From the NCBI RefSeq assembly GCF_024323335.1, contig NC_066579.1, forward strand, positions 243,595,068 to 243,659,067: 64,000 nucleotides of DNA, read 5' to 3'. This stretch comes from Lathyrus oleraceus (taxonomy: Eukaryota > Streptophyta > Magnoliopsida > Fabales > Fabaceae). This document shows positions 35,201 through 46,829 of the stretch, piece after piece. Below the pieces are notes generated by a model. It worked only from the letters and a program-made list of their open reading frames with translations, was not told the origin of the DNA and did not search any database. The position numbers were made by a program, and so were the translations under genes. How positions within the stretch are numbered: position 1 is the first letter of the stretch; each line of letters opens with the position of its first letter.

Positions 35201-35734
35201 ATCAAGAAGATTGTGCAGAAGATGGTCGTGACGTACAAAGATTGGCATGAGATGCTGCCTTTCGCTTTGCATGGGTACCGTACCTCAGTATGTACGTCGA
35301 CCGGGGCAACCCCGTACTCCCTTGTGTATCGTATGGAGGCAGTCCTACCAGTTGAAGTGGAGATTCCTTCTCTGAGGGTTTTACTGGATGTTAAGCTTGA
35401 TGAAGCCGAGTGGATTTGAACAAGGTTTAACGAGTTAAGCCTTATTGAAGAGAGACGGCTTGCAGCTGTTTGCCATGGGCAGTTGTATCAGAGAAGGATG
35501 AAGAGAGCCTTTGATCAGAAAGTGCATCCTCGTAGCTATCAAACTGGTGATCTAGTTTTGAAGAGGATCCTTCCTCCTGGTACAGATAATAGGGGCAAGT
35601 GGACTCCTAATTATGAAGGTCCATATGTTGTTAAGAAGGTTTTCTCCGATGGAGCCTTGATGCTTACAACTATGGATGGTGAAGATTTCCCGTCCCCTGT
35701 TAACTCAGATGTAGTCAAAAAATACTTCGCGTAA
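32262..35734 (+). pseudogene. C pol: RT, two RNase H domains, integrase (degenerate)
   Basis: The RT part (32262-34410) is open with YVDD near 33087. The first RNase H keeps its fold blocks (YYLSKKFTDCE, LEKTCCALAWA) but has MYLSV where the catalytic YCDAS would be. A second RNase H follows with FDGA, NNEAEYEA, YGDSAL and the NQMADAL block, a full acidic set, as in the Tat/Ogre lineage. Then integrase with a CHKCQ zinc end, DMIG and DNGS catalytic blocks, and a C-terminal domain ending KKYFA at 35734. Frameshifts near 34415 and 34668 (1-bp loss) and TGA at 35417-35419 disable it. Confidence 0.9.
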
Positions 35735-35740
35735 ATCGAC

Positions 35741-35962
35741 CCGCTGGACAAAGAGAATAAAAGAGTCCAGGCAAAAAAGGGCATCCCGGCGAACCAAAAA
35801 ACAGAAAGAAAAGGTTCGGGCAAAAATTAGGGATAAAAATGAAAATAATTTGTACACCCGGTAAGTCGAAAACCCGCAAGGGCGGCTTAGGCAAAAATGG
35901 GTATCCCGGTGGATTGAAAACCCGAAAGGGCGATCAGGGCAAAAGAGGGATTAGAGCGAAGA
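35741..35962 (+). other. Post-integrase hairpin array of C
   Basis: Four tandem units, each a small hairpin followed by a GGCAAAAA-type spacer and GGGNAT. Hairpins: CTGGAC/GTCCAG (35744/35765), CGAACC/GGTTCG (35790/35813), CCC-GCAA-GGG (35873-35882), CCC-GAAA-GGG (35921-35930). The last two are GNRA tetraloops. Related units follow integrase in F (53205). Candidate structured RNA. Confidence 0.7.
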
Positions 35963-36439
35963 CTACAGTCTGAGTTATCTGTACTTCATCGCGCTTCATC
36001 GTCTGCCATCTCGAAAGATGTGATCGGTCCAGTCATTCTTCTCAGAAAGCAAGGAAATTGGGAGGAACAACTGATGATCTGTGAGTTATAACAGAATTGG
36101 GAAATAGTGGATGTTGTGTTCACATTGCCATTAGGATATTTTTTTTTCCTTTTGTGCGCAATTACCTCTTTCTAGGAATTGCTTCCCGATGTATTTGCCT
36201 TTTCAGGCCCATTTTCAATCAATAAAAGTCGTTATTCAGATAAAAAGCTCTTGTTTTTATTTTACTATTTTGTTTGCAAAAATGTCCGAATTTTTGATAA
36301 GCATTGCATATAAAAACATGAAGGCTAAACATTAATGTGCTGAAAGATAAAACATTTGAAAATCATTTTGAATGTTGAGGACCCTTGAGCATATCTTGTC
36401 CATTCAACCCTGGGGGCATGTATGTCGTGTTGTTTCGCA

Positions 36440-37510
36440 GGTTGTCATCTGTGAAGACGATTCCACAGCAGATATTTCCCAAGCAAGTATGAGAGCTTTC
36501 AGAGCTATTCTCCCCTGCATAGACGCCTGTGGATAGTACCTTCTATCCCTAACAGATTTAAGAATTGCCTATCCCCAGCAGGCCTGGAAGTGGGTTTATT
36601 CCCCAACGAATATTCCCTAGTTGAGATCCCCATTGAGTTGGAAGGATGTTGTATCCCCAGCGGATGTATAAGTGGAGCTCTGGTTTGAGGTATTGCTATC
36701 CCCAGCGTGGTCGCGAGTGCTTTTCCCCGCAGGGTTGTGGATGTCTACCTCCAGCACCGAGTCCGGTGTACTACTTTCCCCAACAGAGCTGCTTTCCCTA
36801 GCAGATCTCCCGAGCAGAGGTTTGTGAGGATGTTTCCCCAGCTGGTTCCCCAAGTGGATCAGGTCCGATGAAGATTATCTCCAGCAGAGTTTATCCTACC
36901 TGTGGATTGGTTGAGTTTTCCCCAGCGGTGTAGCGGTTTGTTTCCCAAAGCAGAGTTTATCCTACCTGTTGGTAAGTCTCCCCAGTGAAGTCTCCTTATG
37001 TAGTTCCTCAGCGAGTCGCTTTGATTGTTTCCCCAAGCGAAGTCCCTGAGTGGATTGGGTCCTGAAGGATGTCCCCAGCGGAGTCTATCCTTTCCCCAGC
37101 AACAATGTTATTTCTCCAGCACGAGTGAGAAGTCGGTGCTCCCCCCGCAGAGTATTCCTCAAGCAAAGCCTCCCCACAGAGTTGGAGTATTGGATCAATG
37201 TGGCTCCCCAACGGAGTTCATCATTTTTCATTTTGCATATAGTAACCATTGCATCCTCAAAAATACGTAGCATTTCCATTCAATATGGAGCATTACGCCA
37301 TAGGAAAATTCAAACATATGCATTCATGTGTTGGAAACCAATCAGACCATATCCCCAGCAGAGGCGGATCTTTGTTCAACAGCTGTACGACACATTTGCT
37401 ACAGTCGCTCCTGACAGCATTCAGGATTGGTACCCCCCAGAGAGGTTTATTTCCTCACCCGTTGTGAAGGAAAGTCCGTTTCTCCCCAGTGAGATCCCAG
37501 CAAGCGTTTA
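36440..37510 (+). repeat. Degenerate CCCCAGCGGAGT repeats in 3' region of C
   Basis: About 1 kb with dispersed variants of TCCCCAGCGGAGT. The longest match to the complement of the E primer site is TCCCCAGCGGAGTC at 37072-37085 (14 nt); shorter ones are at 36654, 36699, 36919 and 37352. No gene is credible here; ORFs such as 37050-37652 are repeat-derived. Confidence 0.65.
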
Positions 37511-37724
37511 CCCTTGTCGCGACATATGTAGATGTCCTTTTGTGATACCGGTCAGTGTCATGTCAGCACCCGCGTGTGTTCTTTCTTTGGTGTCGGTCAA
37601 CACCATTCTTTTGGTGTCGGTAAACATCGAGTCTCGCACAGTCATCCGTTGATGTCTGGTCTTCTTTTGATGTCGGTAAACATCATCTTTCGATGTTTGT
37701 AATACCCTTAACCCTCCCCGGAGG

Positions 37725-38640
37725 TCACCTCTCCGTTGGTGTCGATAAACGATGAGTTTTTTCTATTCATCCGTGGAAGTCTAGTTTAATTATCCCCAAT
37801 AAGAGTCACCTCTCCGTTGGTGTCGATAAGCGTCGAGTTTTTCCTATTCGTCCGTTGACGTATAGTTGCATATTCCCCACAGATCATTTGCTAATGTCTG
37901 TTGATTCCCCAAGCAGTTCTCCTCTCCGTTGGTGTCGATAAACGTCGAGTTTTTCCCTATGTGTCCGTTGACGTGGTTGAGTCATATTTCCTCCCCCCAT
38001 AAGGGTCACCTTTCCGTTGGTTTCGATAAACGTTGAGTTTTTCCTATTCGTCCGTCGACGTATAGTTGTACCCTTCCCCTCAGAGTTACCTCTCCGTTGG
38101 TTTCGATAAACGTCGAGTTTTTCTCATTCGTCCGTTGACATCTGATTGTATATCCTATTCCCCAGTCATTCATTAATGTCTGGTCGATCCCCAGTCAGAG
38201 TTCCCCAGTAGAGTCGTCGGTAAACGTCCTGTCTGGTCACCTTTCTCTGTTGGTGTCGATAAACGTCGAGCTTCTCCCGTTCGTCCGTTGACGTCTGGTC
38301 GAGTCTTCCCATTCATCCGTTGATGTTTGGTTACCTCTCCGTTGCTTTTGGTAAACGTCGAGTTTTTCCTGGTCGTCCCCAGTAGAGTTACCTCTCCGTT
38401 GGTTTCGGTAAACATCGAGTTTTTCCCATGCCGTCCGTTGACGTAGGGTTGTACCTCTTCCAGTCATCCGTTGATGATTGGTTACCTCTCCGTTGGTTTC
38501 GATAAACGTTGAGTTTTTCCTAGTTGTCCGTTGACATCTAGATGCATTTTCCCTAGTCATCTGTTGATGTCTGTTACCTCTCCGTTGGTTTAGGTAAACG
38601 TCGAGTTTTTCCTGGTCGTCCGTTGGCGTCTAGTTGTGAT
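37725..38640 (+). repeat. Tandem array with CTCCGTTGG core, 3' region of C
   Basis: About ten units of 57-150 bp share ACCTCTCCGTTGG, then TCGATAAACGTCGAG and TTTTTCCTATTCG, then a CCGTTGACGT block. Diverged between units. Tandem repeats before the 3' LTR are a known Ogre feature. Confidence 0.85.
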
Positions 38641-38867
38641 TTCTGTTCCCATTCATCGTCTTTCGATGTCTGGATGTGGTTGTACCTTTGAGGAAAATCA
38701 AAATCCCCAGTAGTAAATATCAGATCCCAGTGGAAGCGCCCGTTGGTGAATTTTCCTGGTGGACCCCCGCAGTGTGCAAATTTCTACGGTTCTTTGGTAT
38801 TCAATCCCTGTTTACCCTGAAAGTTTGACAGTCGTTGCTCTCATCCGTTCGGGTTCCCAGTTGATCG

Positions 38868-38879
38868 AATAGGGGCAGC
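38868..38879 (+). other. Polypurine tract of C
   Basis: AATAGGGGCAGC immediately before the LTR start. The same 12 bases precede the LTR of F at 56095. Confidence 0.8.
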
Positions 38880-39891
38880 TGTAGCACCTCAAATTTGCAC
38901 CTCCCATTTTGTACATTCATTTTTCATTTTAAGTCATTAGCATTAGCATTGTCCACTGCATAGCATTGCATTGTCCATTGCCTAGTGCAAGTCATCAGTC
39001 AAGACTGGTCAGGAGATCCAATTGTGCAAGCAAGCAAGTGCATTTCTTAGGGAAGCAAAGCCCTAGGGTTGGTTCATTGAGTTCATATGACCTAGGGATC
39101 ATTTTGAAGTGGTTTGACCAAAGATTGGAGGCTCAGAGATCATCAGTCAAGATGCAATTCATCTAAAACCCTAGAAAGTCAACCAAAGTCAACAGTCAAT
39201 GCAATCATAGATTTGAAGGTGGGAGATGGTTAGAGAGGCCTCATTCATGTCCATACAAGTCTCATTTGACATTTAAAACATCAACAATGAAGAATTTGAG
39301 GTCAGATGAAAAGTTTCCAAAAATAGTAAGTGACTTGTAATTTGAAATTGCGAAAAATGGAAAGGTTTTCTCCTCAAGTTTACATCATCAAGCAAGCTTC
39401 AAATGAAATTTTGTCTAACATGAAAGTTGAATATCTTGCTCTCACCTTTCCAAAAATTCCAACAACATGAATTTCTCTTGTATGGTTGAGAAGATATGGA
39501 TCAATCATTGCCGAGTCAATTTGAACTTCACAAGTGCATAACTTTTGAACCATAAGGCCAATGGAAGTGGTACTTTTGGCAACATTCTTGTTTTGACATG
39601 CTCTATCCAATTCATGCATCATAGGCCATGCATTTTGATCACAAAAATATTTGCATTTCCATTTGAATTTTGGAGGGAAATTTCCAATTTGAAAATGGTG
39701 CATTGTTTTTGCATTTTAGCTCTTGCCTTGGCTCTAAAACAACATTTGAAAGGATTTCCAATTGAATTTGGTGCACTGTAGCATTGGTCATTACATGCAT
39801 AAGGTGAATTGCAAATTGGTATTACACCTTCATTTCCACTAATCCTTGGCATTTGGCTTAATTGTGATTAGCATACATCATTAGCACAACA

Positions 39892-39900
39892 TATATATAG
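39892..39900 (+). promoter_or_regulatory. Candidate TATA box of C LTR
   Basis: TATATATAG about 1 kb into the LTR, followed by CATAATCATAACAG, which is shared with E. Confidence 0.4.
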
Positions 39901-42900
39901 CATAATCATAACAGAAATTGGATTAACACTTCATTTTGCTCAGATCTAGATCCATTTTCACAATTCTCTTCATTTGGTTCTCTCATTTTTTCATCAAATT
40001 TCTCCATAAACCTTGCCTTGTTCTTGATCAATCCTTGATCCACAAGCATAATTGAACAAGATTGAAGCCAGATCCATCCATTTTGTAGCTGTTTTGGAGC
40101 TGTTGAAGTTTTGCATCCGTCAATGGCAGTTGGATTTTCTGCAAGAATCGTGCAAGATTAACACTCAAACTTTCCTCCATTCATTCATCCACGAGCTGAG
40201 AAGCATCTGTTTGGACATTACAAGGCTTGAAAGCAGCAAATCCAGTTCTGCACTTCCATTAAGGTCAGAATTCGAGTTCATTGATTCTTGAAATGTTTAT
40301 GTGCTTATGGTAGATCTTTGAACGTGGAGTACACTGAGCTTTGTATCATCGAATTTCATGGAGAGATGAGTGAGTTATGTTGAATCTAAGTTTGATGTAT
40401 GAAATTTCTCGTGCTTGAATCTTTGCATACGTGTAGAATTAGGTCAAAATAATCATTGATTGTTGATGTATGTTGAGAGATGAGTGCAATGATGTGCTGG
40501 ATTTGAATTTTTATGAACTTTTGTTCTTGAGGCTCAAGAACATGATGAACATGTTGAGGAACTTAGGGTTTATGAGTCCAGAAGCGTGTTTGATCTCTTG
40601 AGCGCCTTTCTGCATGCGTTTTAGTGTTTTTGCTCATGTATTGGTACGCGTGGCATACAGCGTGGCGTGTTGATTGGTCCAAAGTGATTTGCATTGCCAC
40701 GCAGCTTTAATGAAACACAGAGTTTCATGGTAAAAGCGCCAAGTTCAAATTCTCACACGGATCGATTCCAGCTGATGGACATTTCCATATTGCTTTGTAT
40801 TATTTTCCCTTGTTCACCATGCCATTCATGTACATGCTTTCATGTGTTTTTTTTTAATTTTTCATTCATTCAAAAAATCATAACTCCATGAATATTGATC
40901 CAAATGACCTGGGAATTTTTGCATGTTGTTCCACATCATGTCTAGTATTTTATGAGATTTTTTCCAGAAATTGTGCACGGTTGGAATTTAATTTTGCTTA
41001 GGGAATGTTCACATGTGTGCTATCTTGTACCTTGCTTGCTAAATGATTTGTGAAATGATGAGATTTTATACAATGCTCTTGAAACTTTGCATGCTTAAAC
41101 TAGACATCTCTAGGGACATTTTGGTATAGAGTTTGCATTTTTCTCATTTCTGGTTGTTAAGTTATGATCTGGTTAATGTAGGTGTGACAATGTGTGTCAC
41201 ACCATTGCTTGCTCAACTTGTTTATTTTCTTTACCATGCCAATTAAATGCCAAATGATGTGATTTTTTGTATGATGCTTCTTCTGGATGTTAGGATTGAT
41301 CATGAATTTTTGTGAAAATTTTGGATTCATTTCTAATTTGTTTGGTATTTTTCTTGCTGGATGACCATTTGTGGACTTTTGAATAGTCATGAAGTTAAAT
41401 GATTTATGAAATGTTGGTTGTGTATCCTATGAGCTTGAAATTTTGCACATTGCTTCTAGACACTTTGAAGTTTATTGTGGATTTGGTTTGAGACATTTAT
41501 CATTTGTCAATTCTGTTTTAGGCTTATGCTAAGTTGATGCATCTAATTGTGCCCTATTTGAGCTTGTTTGTGCTTACCTTGACTTGATGAATTTAATTGC
41601 CATGCTTAAACTTGTCCAAATGCCTTGATTTTTGGTGTGTTGATCATGTTATGTGTGCTGTTTAGCCATGATTTTTCTGGAGATTTATTGAACCATTTTG
41701 GAATTAATATGCATTTGTTCATTCTGTTGCTTCAATGAGCTTTGAACTTGCATGCTTTGCCTTATTTGACTTGTGAAATGAAATTGGTTGATGCTATTGA
41801 CATGGGACCACTTGGATATTGTTCTTAACTGATTGAGCTTGATTCATGTCAATTTTCATGTTCTGTTTTGGATTATTTCTCCCACTTTGACCCTAGGCCT
41901 TGTCCTAGTGGTTGGTGCTTATGTTTGAGCTTTGTTTTCAGGATAAGAAGCATATGGCCTTAAGGAGAGTGATTCACATTGCTTGAATTGGTTTGATTGG
42001 TTGATGTTGACTAACATTGATTTGTTTCGTAGGTTGCTTTTAGCTCATTTGTGTTGAGCTTGTGCCTTGCACATTGTAGCTTGCACTTGTTGTCTGTTTG
42101 ACTTTTTGAGTTGTGTACTAACTGAGTTAGATTGTTTCCAGGTACATTAGTTGCTTAAGTTCTTTGAACTTGATTTTGGTGTTGCTTGGTTGCTTAACCA
42201 CTAGAGGTATAATTCACTGAATTCATGTAGTCTGGAAGACCTGTCCTGTTACTTGGGCAGGCACCTGTCTGAAGTCCTCCTTAAGAGGCAATGCTTGTGT
42301 TTGTTTATCTTTGTGCCAAGCAGGAAAAGTCCTTTGATAAGGCAATTGGCAGATAAAAGAGATGTGTAGTCCATCTTCTGCTATTCAGTGTGTCATCCCT
42401 TTGCTCACATATTGTGGATATTAACCCAAGATCCTTGTTGAGTCAGTCATGTGGATAGAAGAGTTCCTGCTTTCTGAACTCCCACACCTTCTATTTGAGT
42501 CAAGCTCTCCCAGGCCAGGGATAAGATCTATGAGGCACACCCCTCACTTCCCATTTCATCTGCTTCACCCTAACTCTCAATGTTAGGGTTAAGAGCTAAC
42601 ATCACCCGATTCCAGTTGGCTTGTGTTTCACAGCCTAACCTTGTGTGAGCCCACTTTGTTTGTATATAGTGTGTGCTATTTGTGTGATTGATTGCTTCGC
42701 TTGTGCTGCTTAGGTTTAGCTTGCTCCCTGTGCAAGTTAGATAGAAACCTTAACCTAGGACCATGGTGAATTTGCATGATAACTATTAGGCTCGAGTTAG
42801 TCTCCCTTCTAGTATGTCATTTCCCAGTCTCTGGTTAGGCTAGTCCTTAGTCCCTGCGTAGGGGAACTACGTCGCCCTGATCCTCATACCAGATGAGGTA

Positions 42901-42964
42901 CGTAGGCAGGAGATGAGCTGATCTCTCCGGGCGCCCTTTTTGTTTTGTCTTGTGTGTGTTAGGA

Positions 42965-43175
42965 GATGGATGTAAGTCCAACGATTGGTATTCCGTATCC
43001 TATTGTTGTGTGCTTGGAGTCCGATGTTAGTCCAGCGATTGGCATTTGGTTTCTAGTGTGGGTGTGTTTGGTTCGGAGTCTGATGTAAGTCCAGCGATTG
43101 GCATTCGGTTTCCATGTTTGCCTGTTTGTGTGGAGTCTGACGTAAGTCCAGCGATTGGCAGTCGGTTTCCTGTGT
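42965..43175 (+). repeat. 57-bp tandem array with GTAAGT motifs in C LTR
   Basis: Four units contain GATGTAAGTCCAGCGATTGG or variants, with the motif at 42972, 43026 (GTTAGT), 43085 and 43142. Counterpart of the E array at 20935. Confidence 0.85.
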
Positions 43176-43652
43176 GGTTTTGTTTGGCGTGCGTTAGCCG
43201 AGCTACGAGTGCTCTGATTCTTCTTTAGTCCGAGAAGATACGTATGCATAGGATGCGACATCCTAGCGAGCACGTTTCCCCCTGTCCCGAACTACGTCAA
43301 CTCTGATGTCTGTGCCTGACAAACTACGTAGGCCCAGGATGCGATATCCTGCCAAGTTAGTTTCTTTTGTTTTCTGTGTCTCTTTTCAGCCAGTGTTTGA
43401 TGTTTGAGCAGTTTTTTTAGCAACCTTTATCCTTCCTTTTGTGCGTGGATCCCGTCGAGTACGACGGATGCGTAGGGGTGCTAATACCTTCCCTTCGCAT
43501 AACCGACTCCCTATCCCATCTCTCTTTGGTTGCGAGACCATGTCTTTTCCAGGTTTACTTCGAGCGTTTCCTTTCCCTCTTTTGGGATAAATAACGCACG
43601 GTGGCGGCTCTGTTGTTTCGTTTTCTCGCCGGTTTTTTCGCGTAATGCGACA

Positions 43653-46572
43653 GCAGCCTCAACATCCCCATTCATATTAGGTATGTAGGAAGAAGAGTTA
43701 TGGTGTGCAATCTTGAAGTCTTTGCAAAGAGCTTCTACCATATTATAATTCAAGTTTGATCCATTATCAGTAATGATCTTGCTTGGCACACCATACCAAC
43801 ATATAATTTGATTCTTGATAAACCTTACTACAACTTGCTTGGTTACATTCGTATACGATGCCACTTCAACCCACTTTGTGAAGTAGTCAATTTCCACCAA
43901 AATGAAACGATGTCCATTCAAAGCTTTGGGCTCAATCATGCCAATCATATCAATTCCCCACATGGATAAGGGCCATGGAGAGGAAATGACGTTTAACAGT
44001 GTTGGAGGAACATGAATTTTATCTGCATATATTTGACACTTGTGGCATTTCTTCACAAACTTGCAACAATCAGATTCCATTGTCTGCCAATAGTAACCTG
44101 CTCGCAACATCTTTTTAGCCATAGCATGTCCATTGGAATGAGTACCAAAGGAACCTTCATGGACTTCAGTCATCAATAGGTCTGCTTCGTGTCTACCCAC
44201 GCATCTGAGCAAAACCATATCGAAGTTTCTCTTGTAAAGCACATCACCATTCAGGTAGATATTGCCGGTTAATCTTCTCAAAGTCTTCTTATCTTTCAAA
44301 GACGCCCCAGACGGGTAAATCTAACTTTGGAGGAAACACTTGATGTCATATTACGACGGCTTTTCATCTTTGATCTCTTCAACAACAAATACGTGAGTTG
44401 GCCTATCAAGACGCTTCACAATCAAATTGGGAACCTCATTCCAATACTTCACCATGATCATTGAAGCCGATGTCACAAGAGCATCTGCCATCCGATTTTC
44501 ATCTCGAGGGATATGATGAAACTCAACCTTTGTAAAGAAAGTTGAAATCCTCCTCACATAGTCTCTATATGGTATCAAACCAAGTTGATTCGTCTCCCAT
44601 TCACCTTTTGATCTGATTCACAACCAAAATTGAATCTCCATAGACGTCTAAATACTTGATTCTGAGATCAATGGCCTCTTCAAGCCCCATAATACAAGCT
44701 TCATATTCTGCCATATTATTTATACACTTGAAAGTCAATCTAGCTGTAAATGGAAAATACGTGCCTTGAGGAGTAATAATCACTGCCCCAATGCCATTAC
44801 CATACTGATTAACAACTCTGTGAAACACCATGCCCCAAAGGGAACACGGTTCTGGCCCTTCTTCAAGCAATGGTTCATCACAATCTTTCATTTTCAAGTA
44901 CAAGATCTCTTCATCAGGAAAGTTATACTGCAATGACTGGTAAACCTCAATTGGTTGGTGAGCCAAGTGGTCAGCCAAGACACTACCTTTGATAGATTTC
45001 TGAGACCGGTATTCAATATCATACTCTGATAACAACATCTGCCAACGGGAAATTCTCCCGGTTAAAGCAGGCTTCTCAAAAATATACTTGATTGGATCCA
45101 TTTTGGATATCGACCAAGTGGTATGATTCAACATATATTGACGCAGACGCTTAGCAGCCCAAGCCAATGTGCAACAAGTCTTCTCAAGCATAGAATACTG
45201 AGTCTCACAGTCGGTGAATTTCTTACTGAGGTAGTAGATATCATATTCTTTCTTTCCAGTCTCATCTTGCTGACCTAGAACACAACCCATACTTTCTTCA
45301 AGCACAGTCAAATACATAATCAATGGTCTTCCTTCAACAGGTGGAGACAGAATCGGAGGCTCAAGCAGATATTCTTTGATAGTTTCAAAAGCTTTCTGGA
45401 AATCCTCGGTCCAATCATAAGACTAATCTTTCTGGAGAAGCTTGAATATAGGCACACATGTGGCAATCATGTGTGAAATAAACCTTGATATATAATTCAA
45501 GCGGCCGAGAAAACCTCTAACTTGCTTCTCAGTTTTGGGCGCCGATATCTCTTGTATTGCTTTGACCTTGGCAGGATCAACTTCAATACCCTTCTCGCTG
45601 ACAATAAAGCCCAACAACTTACCAGAATGAACACCAAAAGTAAACTTATTGGGATTCAAGCGGACTTTATACTTTCTCAAACGCTGGAATAACTTCAATA
45701 AATTCTCAACATGTTCCTCTTCATCAACAGATTTAGCAACCATATCATTAACATAGACTTTGATCTCTTTATGCATCATATCATGAAAAAGAGTAGTCAT
45801 TGCTCTCTGGTAAGTTGCACCAACATTCTTCAAACCGAAAGACATCACTCTATAACAGAATGTTCCCCAAGGTGTAATGAATATGGTCTTTTCCATATCT
45901 TTGGGTTCCATCTTGATCTGATTTTATCCGGAAAATCCGTCCATAAACGAAAAGACTTTGAATTTATATGTATTGTCTACCAACATATCAATGTGTGGCA
46001 AAGGGAAATCATCTTTCGGACTGGCTTTATTGAAATCTCTGTAATCAATGCACATACATACTTTTCCATCCTTCTTCGGCACAGGTACAATATTGGCCAC
46101 CCACTGCGGATAGTCTGCAGTAACAAGGAAACCATCATCAATCTGCTTTTGCACTTCTTCTTTGATTTTCACTGGCATATTAGGATGAGTTCTCCTCAAC
46201 TTTTGCTTGACTGGTGGGCATTCTGGCTTCAACGATAATTTATGCTCCACAATCTTAGAATCCAACCCAAGCATGTCTTGATAGGACCAAGCAAACACAT
46301 CTGAATACTCTAGGAGAAGATCAACCAACCCCTTCTTAACATCAGGACACAGTCGAGACCCAATCTTGACTTCCTTCACATCATCCTCGGAACCCAAGTT
46401 GACTAGCTCAATCTGCTCTTTGAACGGCTGAATGGCTTTTCCTTCATGCTCAAGAAGGCGAGACAATTCATCACTCACTTCTTCATCACTTTCCTCCTCA
46501 GCCTCAAACATAGGGAATTCAAAATTTGGAGAAGGAGAAGGATCATTGTATTCAATGGGGGTAGAAACTAAC
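43653..46572 (-). pseudogene. D pol: RT, RNase H pair and integrase N-part
   Basis: The frame opens at the predicted acceptor (46573/46572). RT reads YVND near 45750 where C has YVDD, so a catalytic aspartate is lost. TAA at 45923-45921 and TAG at 45425-45423 interrupt RT. The second RNase H has FHRV instead of FDG at its first acidic position. A 1-bp insertion in an A-run near 44605 shifts frame, and stops lie near 44351 and 44318. Integrase keeps the HHCC region, CHKCQ and DNGS and ends at VEAA where the C LTR begins; the open frame then runs into that LTR, which is not a real fusion. Confidence 0.88.
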
Positions 46573-46829
46573 CTGCATAATGATTTGATATTTCGATTTT
46601 AGAGAAGTGGATTTATGACCAAATATTATGCAGATGGACAATTATATTATTTATTTATGTTTTTTGTGATTACCATTTTCAGAATAAAGCAAAAAGTAAA
46701 AACAAAGCATCATAGATGTGGATGAATAGAATTATATTTTATTGATGATCGAATTGAAAATGCCCAACAATGTTCACTTTTCCCTTAGTCATAGGAGAAG
46801 GATTTTCAAAAACGAATAAAAGCAATTAC
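46573..46829 (-). other. Predicted pro/RT intron of D (257 nt)
   Basis: Donor CAATCTAA|GTAATT at 46830/46829 and acceptor CATTATGCAG|GTTAG at 46573/46572, minus strand. Joining AA to G keeps the pro and RT frames continuous, in the same phase as in C. The TAA of the donor is the stop of unspliced pro. Confidence 0.75.

Larger units (their letters stand above)
25443..43652 (+). mobile_element. Element C: Ogre-like element, 5' end removed by E
   Basis: In order: ORF1 C-terminal half, gag-pro split by a solo LTR, intron, RT-RNase H-RNase H, integrase, hairpin array, two repeat-rich 3' segments, polypurine tract and 3' LTR. Its 5' LTR and ORF1 start must lie on the far side of E, beyond the left window edge. 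C is inserted in the integrase of D: D coding resumes at 43653. Gag and LTR ends differ from those of E, D, F and G, so C is a separate subfamily. Confidence 0.85.
38880..43652 (+). repeat. 3' LTR of C (4773 bp)
   Basis: Starts TGTAGCACCTCAAATTTG and ends TGCGACA, with D integrase directly after it. Much of its length is homologous to the E LTR in opposite orientation (for example 41100-41390 with 22870-23080). It contains a TATA-like run and a 57-bp array. The end is set by the resumption of D coding at 43653. Confidence 0.8.

Noticed and set aside
37050..37652. 200-codon ORF in the 3' region of C
   Set aside because: Runs through the CCCCAGC repeats; low-complexity, no family resemblance.
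43511..44299. Integrase with an extra C-terminal extension
   Set aside because: The extension (after VEAA) is translated C LTR; it is an accident of the insertion junction, not a new domain.
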